A DNA stretch of 23,492 nucleotides, from positions 10,718-34,209 of the forward strand of contig DKER01000066.1 of assembly GCA_002452555.1 (NCBI GenBank), read 5' to 3'. Shown here in pieces: positions 16,074 to 23,130 of the stretch. The translations under genes were made by a program, and so were the position numbers. The stretch's first letter is position 1. Every line of letters starts with the position of its first letter. Source of the stretch: Fidelibacterota bacterium UBA6817 (GTDB lineage Bacteria; Fidelibacterota; Fidelibacteria; Fidelibacterales; Fidelibacteraceae). The notes under the pieces are model-generated. The model did no database searches. It had not been told where the DNA came from and was given only the letters and a program-made list of their open reading frames with translations.

Positions 16074-16606
16074 TGGATAAATACTATTATCTTGCAGCTC
16101 AAATACCCTATTTATCACCGGATATGGATGATGCGCCAACCTATGAGTGGTTTATGGCTGAAGCAGCAAAATGGCTGACGGATAATGATTTTAAAAAACT
16201 TACGTCCATTAACATTGATAATTACCGGAAACATACATCCATGTCCGTTGCCGGTTCCGGATTTGCTCACTTTGAAAATCATTTGCGCAGTGAACTGGCA
16301 AAATACCGTAAAGCCCAAAAAGAAGATTATGAATACAGAATGGAAAATATTCCCATGAATCTGGTCAAAGAAGGCAATCCTCTTGAAATTGAAAAAAAAC
16401 TCATAACCTATCGCTGGACGTTTTTAAATGAACTGGAATTCGGCCATTATTCCGATTTGGATTTTTTGGTTATAACAGCTCTGAAACTTCAGTTGTTGGA
16501 ACGGTTGTCTGCTTTTGACAGAGATAAAGGAAAGGAAGTGTTTGAGACCGTGGTTTCAGAAAAACTGTCTCAATATGAAAACGAGAATCAGGAAGATCAG
16601 GTTTGA
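16073..16606 (+). CDS. DUF2764 family protein of V-ATPase operons
   Basis: A 177-residue soluble protein without signal or membrane segment. The N-terminus DKYYYLAAQIPYLSPD matches the DUF2764 family, known from V-ATPase operons of Bacteroidota and Chlamydiae in the same position between E and A. The operon lacks a subunit C (d) gene, which would couple the rotor shaft to the K ring. The YYYL start, the FENHLRSELAKYR helix and the hydrophobic DLDFLVITALKLQLLERL segment make a shortened C/d-like role plausible, but this is inference. The ATG shares a base with the stop of subunit E, so translation is coupled; a GTG one codon earlier is also possible. Confidence 0.82.
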   Translation: MDKYYYLAAQIPYLSPDMDDAPTYEWFMAEAAKWLTDNDFKKLTSINIDNYRKHTSMSVAGSGFAHFENHLRSELAKYRKAQKEDYEYRMENIPMNLVKEGNPLEIEKKLITYRWTFLNELEFGHYSDLDFLVITALKLQLLERLSAFDRDKGKEVFETVVSEKLSQYENENQEDQV

Positions 16607-16631
16607 TGATAAATTTAAAAAACAAATTGTC

Positions 16632-16673
16632 CGTCCTTCTGCCCGGCAGCTTAACCGGATGGACAGAAGGATG
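16632..16673 (+). other. Intercistronic hairpin before subunit A
   Basis: CGTCCTTCTGCCC (16632-16644) can pair with GGACAGAAGGATG (16661-16673): 12 pairs, one of them a wobble, around a single mismatch. An inner CCGG/CCGG pairing is possible. There is no T tract, so it is not a terminator; it may set mRNA stability between genes. The AAGGAG site for subunit A starts 5 bases after it. Confidence 0.5.
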
Positions 16674-16690
16674 TCATAAGGAGTTTTGGA

Positions 16691-18436
16691 ATGAGTGATA
16701 TGGTGAAGGGTGTTATTACGTCCATCAGCGGCAATATGATCTCTGTCCGGTTTAAAGGAAGTATTGTCCAAAATGAAGTAGGATATGTTGTTTTGGGTAA
16801 TGAACGGCTGAAATCGGAAGTGATCAAAATTAAGGGTGATCTGGCTTATATGCAGGTTTATGAACTGACCAAAGGCATTAAAGTGGGTGACCCGGTGGAA
16901 TTTACCCGGGAGATGCTTTCTGTTCAGTTAGGCCCCGGCGTTTTAAGCCGCGTCTATGACGGCCTTCAGAATCCCCTGAATGATCTGGCAGAAGCTCATG
17001 GCTTTTTTCTGCCGAGGGGAGTTGTTCTGGATGCGATAGATTTGGAACAGACATGGGCGTTTACGCCGGTTGTGAAAAAAGGAGATGTGGTTTACCGCGG
17101 TATGGCTGTCGGAACGGTTCCTGAAGGCATTTTTAAACATAAAATCATGGTTCCTTTTAACTGGTATGATGAATATACGGTTGAATCGGTTGTAAAAGCC
17201 GGCGACTATAACGTTACCGACGAAGTAGCAGTTCTTAAGGACAGCAGGGGTGATAAACACAGCGTTACCATGCTTTTTGAATGGCCGGTGAAAATCCCTA
17301 TTGACGCCTATAATCAAAAGCTGGTTCCTGTTAAACCAATGTCAACACGGATCCGGATTGTGGATACTTTTTTCCCGGTGAATAAGGGTGGGACTTACTG
17401 TATCCCCGGTCCTTTCGGGGCCGGAAAAACCGTGCTCCAGCAGCTTACAAGCCGCTATGCGGATGTGGATATTGTGATTATTGCCGCCTGTGGTGAACGG
17501 GCCGGAGAAGTTGTTGAAACATTGCGTGAATTTCCCAAACTTGAAGATCCGCGAACCGGAAAGACATTAATGGAAAGAACCGTGATCATCTGCAACACCA
17601 GTTCTATGCCCGTGGCAGCCCGTGAAGCATCTGTGTATACAGCCGCAACCATTGGAGAATATTACCGCCAAATGGGGCTGGACGTACTGCTCCTTGCCGA
17701 TTCCACGTCCCGATGGGCGCAGGCCATGCGTGAAGTGTCAGGCAGGTTGGAAGAAATTCCGGGAGAAGAAGCATTTCCTGCCTATCTGGAATCCAGAATT
17801 GCCGAATTTTATGAACGTGCCGGCTATGTTGAACTTCCTGACGGAACATACGGAAGTATGACCATCGGGGGAACCGTGAGTCCGGCCGGAGGTAATTTTG
17901 AAGAACCGGTCACTCAGGCCACTCTGAAAGTCGTCGGAGCATTTCACGGTCTCTCGCGGGCCCGCTCCGATGCCCGCCGCTATCCGGCTATCGATCCCCT
18001 GGACAGTTGGAGTAAATATTCAGGCGTAATACCGGTGGAAAAAGTCATGGAAGCCCATGATGTCCTCCGACGGGGCAATGAAGTCCACCAGATGATGATG
18101 GTTGTGGGTGAAGAAGGTACATCTCTCGAAGATTTTGTGGTTTATCTGAAAGGTGAATTGCTGGATTCAGTGTATCTCCAACAGGATGGTTTTGATCCTG
18201 TTGCCGCATCCTGTGATGTTGAACGTCAGAAATATATGTTTAAGGTTATTTACGATATTCTTTTTGACACCTTTTCATTCAATAATAAAGAGGAAGCAAG
18301 AAAATTCTTTAATGCCCTCCGGCAGCTCATTGTGGACTGGAATTACATTCCCATGGAGGATGATAAATTTATGGAACATGAAAAGCTCATTGATAAGCAC
18401 CTGAAGAGTGCAATTACAGAAAAAGCAGTGGCATAG
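16691..18436 (+). CDS. atpA: V-type ATPase catalytic subunit A
   Basis: A 581-residue catalytic subunit of the cytoplasmic A3B3 head, which hydrolyses or makes ATP. The P-loop GPFGAGKT lies at 240-247, the GERAGEV motif gives the catalytic Glu269, and LLLADSTSRWAQAMREVSGR starts near 334. PAIDPLDSWSKY (432-443) is the nucleotide-binding signature. The long non-homologous insert typical of A subunits (about 115-190) is present, as is a normal length for bacterial members. AAGGAG stands 7 bases before the ATG. Subunit B follows after 15 bases. All key residues are intact. Confidence 0.97.
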   Translation: MSDMVKGVITSISGNMISVRFKGSIVQNEVGYVVLGNERLKSEVIKIKGDLAYMQVYELTKGIKVGDPVEFTREMLSVQLGPGVLSRVYDGLQNPLNDLAEAHGFFLPRGVVLDAIDLEQTWAFTPVVKKGDVVYRGMAVGTVPEGIFKHKIMVPFNWYDEYTVESVVKAGDYNVTDEVAVLKDSRGDKHSVTMLFEWPVKIPIDAYNQKLVPVKPMSTRIRIVDTFFPVNKGGTYCIPGPFGAGKTVLQQLTSRYADVDIVIIAACGERAGEVVETLREFPKLEDPRTGKTLMERTVIICNTSSMPVAAREASVYTAATIGEYYRQMGLDVLLLADSTSRWAQAMREVSGRLEEIPGEEAFPAYLESRIAEFYERAGYVELPDGTYGSMTIGGTVSPAGGNFEEPVTQATLKVVGAFHGLSRARSDARRYPAIDPLDSWSKYSGVIPVEKVMEAHDVLRRGNEVHQMMMVVGEEGTSLEDFVVYLKGELLDSVYLQQDGFDPVAASCDVERQKYMFKVIYDILFDTFSFNNKEEARKFFNALRQLIVDWNYIPMEDDKFMEHEKLIDKHLKSAITEKAVA

Positions 18437-18451
18437 AAGGAGATATTACGA

Positions 18452-19750
18452 ATGAAAAAAGTTTACAATAGAATTCTCAGTGTCGTCGGTAATGTGATTA
18501 CGGTCCGGGCGGAGGATGTTTCCTACGAAGAACTGGCAGAAGTAACCACATCCCGCGGAAAGACACTGGCTCAGGTCATCAAAATGGAAGACGATATTGT
18601 ATCCCTTCAGGTATTTGCCGGGAGTAAAGGGGTGTCCACCGATGATGAAATTCGTTTTTTAGGTCATCCCATGAAAGTTGCTTATTCTGAAAATATGCTG
18701 GGACGAATTTTTAACGGAAGCGGTCAGCCCCGCGATAAAGGTCCGGCCCTTACAGAAAACATGATTGAAATTGCCGGTCCGTCCGTCAATCCTGCCAAAC
18801 GAATTATTCCCAAACGTATGATACGGACCAATATTCCCATGATTGATTTGTTTAATTCTCTGGTTGTTTCACAGAAACTGCCGATTTTTTCTGTGTCCGG
18901 TGAGCCCTATAATGAATTATTGGCGCGGATCGCCCTGCAGGCTGAAGTTGACATGATCATTCTGGGCGGGATCGGACTGAAATTTGATGAATATATGTAT
19001 TTTCGGAACGAACTGGAAAAAGGCGGCGCCCTGAACCGATCGGTATTTTTTGTCCATACGGCTTCGGATCCTGTTGTGGAAGGACTCATGGTGCCTGACC
19101 TGGCGCTTGCCGTTGCAGAACGGTTTGCTTTGGATGGAAAAGACGTTCTGGTTCTCCTTACGGATATGACCAATTTCGCCGATGCGATGAAAGAAATTGC
19201 TATAACCATGGAACAGGTTCCGTCAAATCGCGGTTACCCCGGAGACTTATACAGCCAGCTCGCCGCACGCTATGAAAAAGCCGTGGATTTTGATGATGCC
19301 GGTTCCATAACTGTTCTGGCCGTGACCACCATGCCCGGCGACGATGTTACACACCCTGTTCCGGATAATACCGGCTACATTACGGAAGGTCAGTTCTATT
19401 TAAGAAACGGCCGTATCGAACCCTTTGGTTCTCTGAGCCGGTTAAAACAGCAGGTGAATGATAAAACCCGTAAAGATCACCGCGCGATTATGGATGGAAT
19501 GATTCAACTCTATGCCCAATATCAGGAAACGGAAGAAAAACGTTCCATGGGTTTCCGAATGAGTGAATGGGATAAAAAACTGCTTAAATACGGCAAACTC
19601 TTCGAAGAGAGGATGATGAGCCTGAAAGTAAATATCCCGCTGGAAGAAGCTCTGGATAATGGCTGGAAAATTCTTGCAGAATGCTTTAATCCCGACGAAA
19701 CAGGTTTTAGGTCCGAACTGGTTAAAGAATTCTGGCCGAAAGGTAATTAA
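18452..19750 (+). CDS. atpB: V-type ATPase regulatory subunit B
   Basis: A 432-residue non-catalytic subunit that alternates with A in the head. The P-loop position reads SVSGEPYNELLARIA (about 147-161) and has no GKT, as expected for B. VLLTDMTNFADAMKEIA, RGYPGDLYSQLAARYEKA and GSITVLAVTTMPGDDVTHP are standard B-subunit blocks. AAGGAGAT precedes the ATG. The 15-base gap from subunit A indicates co-transcription. The gap to the next gene is unusually long (272 bases) and is mostly filled by a tandem repeat that starts 18 bases after the stop. Confidence 0.96.
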   Translation: MKKVYNRILSVVGNVITVRAEDVSYEELAEVTTSRGKTLAQVIKMEDDIVSLQVFAGSKGVSTDDEIRFLGHPMKVAYSENMLGRIFNGSGQPRDKGPALTENMIEIAGPSVNPAKRIIPKRMIRTNIPMIDLFNSLVVSQKLPIFSVSGEPYNELLARIALQAEVDMIILGGIGLKFDEYMYFRNELEKGGALNRSVFFVHTASDPVVEGLMVPDLALAVAERFALDGKDVLVLLTDMTNFADAMKEIAITMEQVPSNRGYPGDLYSQLAARYEKAVDFDDAGSITVLAVTTMPGDDVTHPVPDNTGYITEGQFYLRNGRIEPFGSLSRLKQQVNDKTRKDHRAIMDGMIQLYAQYQETEEKRSMGFRMSEWDKKLLKYGKLFEERMMSLKVNIPLEEALDNGWKILAECFNPDETGFRSELVKEFWPKGN

Positions 19751-19768
19751 TTGAGGCTCGCGGTGCAA

Positions 19769-19920
19769 GAGTTCATGGGCTCATGGGTTCAAGGGTTCAT
19801 GAGTTCATGGGTTCATGGGCTCATGGGTTCAAGGGTTCATGAGTTCAAGGGTTCAAGAGTTGAGAGGTTGAGAAGTTGAAAGGTTCAGAGGTTGAGAGGT
19901 TGAAAGGTTGAAGGTTGAAG
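19769..19920 (+). repeat. Octad tandem repeat array with 40-bp higher-order unit
   Basis: Nineteen 8-bp units in perfect register between the subunit B and D genes. The first part uses GGGTTCAT, GGGCTCAT, GGGTTCAA and GAGTTCAT; the last part drifts to AGGTTGAG and AGGTTGAA. Five units form a 40-bp block at 19777-19816 that recurs at 19817-19856 with two changes. No open frame crosses it in the gene direction. Confidence 0.9.
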
Positions 19921-20022
19921 GTTGGTGCGTTATGCATTTCTTGTTGATATGTCTCATGACTACCGGTCACGAGTCAATGAATGCAGCCCTCAGCCCTCAT
20001 AACACATAACTCCTTAAGAATT

Positions 20023-20634
20023 ATGGCAAAAATAAAACTGACAAAAAATGAATTCAAGAAACAGAAAGATGCATTAAAGCGATATGTTCGTTATCTGCCT
20101 ACTCTTGAGTTAAAAAAACAGCAGCTTCTCAGTGAAATCCGCCGCATACAGGATGAAATTGACAAGCTTAAAAAGCAGGATGAGAATCTCCGGGCTCAGG
20201 TTTTGAAATGGGTTTCGGTTTTTGGCGAAGATATTGACATTTCCCGGCTCTTTTCCTTGAAAGACATCGAAACGGAGACAGGAAATATTGCCGGATCGGA
20301 TATTCCGCTCTTTAAAGGGATAACCTTTGATGATATGGAATACAACTATATGGATTATCCGCTCTGGGTGGATAAGGGTATCGAAACAGCCAAAGTATTT
20401 ATTGCCCTGAGCGTGGAAATCAACATCCTTGAAAAGCAACAGGAAATTATTCAGGAAGAACTGCGGGTTACAGTTCAGAGAATCAATCTTTTTGATAAGA
20501 TCCTCATTCCACAGACCCGTGAGAATATCCGGAAAATCCGAATTTTTCTCGGAGATCAACAAACAGCATCTGTTGTCCGAGGGAAAATTGCCAAATCAAA
20601 ACTGGAAAAAAAGAAATTGGAGGAAGCGGTCTGA
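20023..20634 (+). CDS. atpD: V-type ATPase subunit D (central rotor shaft)
   Basis: A 203-residue, largely coiled-coil protein forming the rotating shaft inside the A3B3 head. The N-terminus MAKIKLTKNEFKKQKDALK and LELKKQQLLSEI are typical of D. The C-terminal helix NIRKIRIFLGDQQTASVVRGKIAKS is the matching return strand. The start at 20023 fits the family; an in-frame ATG at 19981 adds 14 residues from repeat-like sequence and is rejected. No clear Shine-Dalgarno site is visible before 20023, which is odd in an operon where other genes have AAGGAG. The gap upstream contains the octad array, so translation here may depend on mRNA structure. Its usual partner, subunit F, is not encoded in the window. 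Confidence 0.9.
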   Translation: MAKIKLTKNEFKKQKDALKRYVRYLPTLELKKQQLLSEIRRIQDEIDKLKKQDENLRAQVLKWVSVFGEDIDISRLFSLKDIETETGNIAGSDIPLFKGITFDDMEYNYMDYPLWVDKGIETAKVFIALSVEINILEKQQEIIQEELRVTVQRINLFDKILIPQTRENIRKIRIFLGDQQTASVVRGKIAKSKLEKKKLEEAV

Positions 20635-20669
20635 TACCCCAGTGACGGTGTCAGATCCGGAGAATATAT

Positions 20670-22463
20670 ATGATCGTTCCTATGTCTAAAGTGACTCTTC
20701 TTGTTAACAGACCGGATCAGGATATTGCCCTGAAAGCACTCCGGAAGATGGGATTGGTTCATATCAATATTCCGCGAAATCTGATCAGTGATACGGTTAC
20801 CCGTCTTGAAGAAAAATTAAACCGGGCAGAAAAAGCCCTGAATATCATTCCTTTTACCGACAAACCGGCAGACGCAACATCCCATTCAGCCCAAGATGTG
20901 ATAGATAATGTCCTGGAAATAGAAGAACTCAGGTCCAATTTGCATCGCCGACGTGAAGAACTTCGCGAAAAAATGGCGTGGTATGACCGCTGGGGCACGA
21001 TTTCACTCGAAGATGTAGCCGCTCTTGCTAAAGAAGCTCTTTATATTAAATTATACACTGCTTCCCGGTCTGCCTTGGAAACCTTGCAGGACGATCAATG
21101 GATTTTTGTTATCGGCGGAGATAAAAATGATGTTCAATTGGCGTTAATCGCCACAAACAACGATCAGAAGCTCCCGTTTAAAGAAGAAATTTTACCGGAT
21201 ATGGAATGGCATGAAATCCGTGATGAGGAAAAAGAGATCGAACACGATTTGAGTAAACTTGCCGGAAAGCTCAACACATATACCGGGGACAGGGAGAAAG
21301 TAAAAGAGAAGATTGTTAAAATTGAAAAAGAGCTGACTCTGGCAAAAGTCAGGGATTCCATGGCTGAAGAGGGACCGGTTGTCATTCTGGAAGGCTATAT
21401 CCCTGAAGAAGAAAAAGACGTTATCAAAAAAGGAGCTGATCAAAACGGCTGGGGATACATCATTGATAAACCTGCAGATGAAGATCAGCCCCCCACACTT
21501 GTCAAAACGGCCAAATGGATAGAAACCATTAAACCGGTTTTCGAATTTATGGGAACGGTTCCCGGTTACAGGGAATATGATATCAGTTTATGGTTCCTTG
21601 TTTTTTTCAGTCTCTTTTTTGCCATGCTGATCGGTGATGCAGGATATGGTTTGATTTTTATATCGTTAACGGCTTGGGCCCGGATGAAAATGAAAAAGGC
21701 ACCGGCAGAACCATTTCGACTCATGTATGTCCTGGGAGGGGCAACATTTTTCTGGGGCGTTATCAGCGGGACGTGGTTTGGGTCGGAACAGATTGCCACT
21801 ATACCGTTTTTAAAACAATTCATTATTGCCCCTGTATCCAGTTTTGATTTGAACAATCCTTCTGAGTTCAATGATAATCAGAATTTTATGATGGCAATGT
21901 GTTTTGTTATCGGTGCAGTCCATCTGACCATAGCCCATTTGATCAATGCATGGAAATTGAGAAATTCTCTGAACACATTGGGACAAATTGGCTGGGCTTT
22001 GATTATCTGGGGCGTGTTTTTCCTGGCCGGTCAGCTTGTTTTAAATAAGCCCATGCCGGCTGCCGGCGGGTGGCTTTTAGGAATTGGATTCCTGATGGCT
22101 CTCTTCTTTTCAGCCATTGAAAAAGGATTTGTAAAAGGAGCATTGGCTTCACTTGGGAACCTTCCGTTGAATATAATCAGCGGTTTTTCCGATGTTGTGT
22201 CGTATCTGCGTCTTTTTGCCGTGGGTTACGCTTCTGTTGTTGTGGCCTACAGCTTCAATCAGATGGCTGTCGGGGATGGAATCAGCGGATTTTTCTCAGG
22301 TCTGATTGCTGCCATGATTCTTTTCCTGGGACACGGACTCAATATTGTTCTGGGTGCCATGTCCATAATTGTTCACGGTGTGCGTTTGAATATGCTGGAA
22401 TTTTCCGGACATCTGGGAATGGAATGGTCAGGAATCAAATATGAACCGTTTAAAGATAACTAA
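20670..22463 (+). CDS. atpI: V-type ATPase membrane subunit I (a-type)
   Basis: A 597-residue stator subunit that provides the ion half-channels. Residues 1 to about 300 are cytoplasmic with coiled coils, from MIVPMSKVTLLV to the linker TAKWIETIKPVFEF. About seven or eight membrane segments follow, starting near residue 308 (LWFLVFFSLFFAMLIGDAGY). The essential arginine that meets the K-ring carboxylate is Arg514 in FSDVVSYLRLFAVGYASVVV. CCGGAGA precedes the ATG by 6 bases. The gene starts 35 bases after subunit D. A heptad repeat array separates it from subunit K. Confidence 0.95.
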   Translation: MIVPMSKVTLLVNRPDQDIALKALRKMGLVHINIPRNLISDTVTRLEEKLNRAEKALNIIPFTDKPADATSHSAQDVIDNVLEIEELRSNLHRRREELREKMAWYDRWGTISLEDVAALAKEALYIKLYTASRSALETLQDDQWIFVIGGDKNDVQLALIATNNDQKLPFKEEILPDMEWHEIRDEEKEIEHDLSKLAGKLNTYTGDREKVKEKIVKIEKELTLAKVRDSMAEEGPVVILEGYIPEEEKDVIKKGADQNGWGYIIDKPADEDQPPTLVKTAKWIETIKPVFEFMGTVPGYREYDISLWFLVFFSLFFAMLIGDAGYGLIFISLTAWARMKMKKAPAEPFRLMYVLGGATFFWGVISGTWFGSEQIATIPFLKQFIIAPVSSFDLNNPSEFNDNQNFMMAMCFVIGAVHLTIAHLINAWKLRNSLNTLGQIGWALIIWGVFFLAGQLVLNKPMPAAGGWLLGIGFLMALFFSAIEKGFVKGALASLGNLPLNIISGFSDVVSYLRLFAVGYASVVVAYSFNQMAVGDGISGFFSGLIAAMILFLGHGLNIVLGAMSIIVHGVRLNMLEFSGHLGMEWSGIKYEPFKDN

Positions 22464-22476
22464 CAGCAACCGACAG

Positions 22477-22542
22477 ACTGCCAACTGTCGACTGCCAACT
22501 GTCGACTGCCAACTGTCAACTGTCAACTGTCGACTGTCGACT
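22477..22542 (+). repeat. Heptad tandem repeat array, ACTGCCA/ACTGTCG type
   Basis: Nine perfect-register 7-bp units plus ACT, alternating ACTGCCA and ACTGTCG, then ACTGTCA and ACTGTCG. It starts 13 bases after the subunit I stop and ends 8 bases before the AAGGAG of subunit K. Confidence 0.9.
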
Positions 22543-22563
22543 AAATAATAAAGGAGAATAAAT

Positions 22564-23004
22564 ATGGATTTTGCAATGCTGGGTGATATGAATTTTTCGT
22601 TAACGCTTGCTGCAATCGGTTCAGCTCTGGGGACCGGTGTGGCGGGTATGTCTGCAATTGGTGCCTGGAAAAAGGCTTTTGCAGCGAATAAGGCTGCTCC
22701 GTTCATTTTGGTTGCCTTTGTGGGAGCTCCCCTTTCTCAAACCATTTACGGTATGATCCTGAGAAATGCCATTCAGGGTGTTGCGTGGACAGCCGAAACC
22801 AGCACATTTGCCATGATTATCGGAGCATTGGGCGGTTTTGCCATGGGTATGAGTGCCTACATGCAGGGTAAAGCCGGCGCTCGTGCTGCCGACGCTTTGG
22901 GAGAAACAGGCAAAGGATTCGGGAATTATATTATGGTTCTGGGAGTCATCGAAACCGTGGCCCTCTTTGTCATGGTCTTCTGTATGACCGCTTTACCGTC
23001 GTAG
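22564..23004 (+). CDS. atpK: V-type ATPase subunit K (proteolipid rotor ring)
   Basis: A 146-residue protein with two membrane hairpins (four segments), glycine-rich as usual (GSALGTGVAGMSAIGAW; GALGGFAMGMSAYMQGK). It forms the rotor ring that carries ions. Only the second hairpin has the ion-carrying carboxylate, Glu130 in LGVIETVALF; the first has PLSQTIYG instead. Compared from memory with Enterococcus hirae NtpK, Ser58, Gln59, Gln101 and Glu130 fall where the Na+ ligands Thr64, Gln65, Gln110 and Glu139 lie, so Na+ specificity is likely. AAGGAG lies 7 bases before the ATG. It is the last recognised V-ATPase gene, and a repeat begins on the base after its stop. Confidence 0.95.
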   Translation: MDFAMLGDMNFSLTLAAIGSALGTGVAGMSAIGAWKKAFAANKAAPFILVAFVGAPLSQTIYGMILRNAIQGVAWTAETSTFAMIIGALGGFAMGMSAYMQGKAGARAADALGETGKGFGNYIMVLGVIETVALFVMVFCMTALPS

Positions 23005-23039
23005 GAATTCAGAATTCTGAATTCTGAGTTCTGTGTGCT
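23005..23039 (+). repeat. Heptad tandem repeat, GAATTCT type
   Basis: Five 7-bp units: GAATTCA, GAATTCT, GAATTCT, GAGTTCT, GTGTGCT. It starts on the first base after the TAG of subunit K. AGAATTCT is also self-complementary, so hairpins are possible, but no terminator T tract follows. Confidence 0.75.
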
Positions 23040-23130
23040 GAGCGGGGAGCGGCTTATTATGAATAAACGCTATTGAATTCATGACCGCACAAAATAAGTA
23101 CGATTATATTGAAATAAGGGAGTGGCCGAA

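Noticed and set aside
19981..20022. Upstream ATG start for subunit D
   Set aside because: Adds 14 residues from low-complexity sequence, while MAKIKLTKNEF is the expected family N-terminus.
22477..22542. CRISPR array
   Set aside because: Units are 7 bp with no spacers and no cas genes are present; the same applies to the 8-bp array at 19769-19920.
22428..22706. Minus-strand open frame over the 22477-22542 repeat
   Set aside because: Its repetitive VDSRQLTVDS-type peptide is just the translated heptad array running into antisense subunit K.
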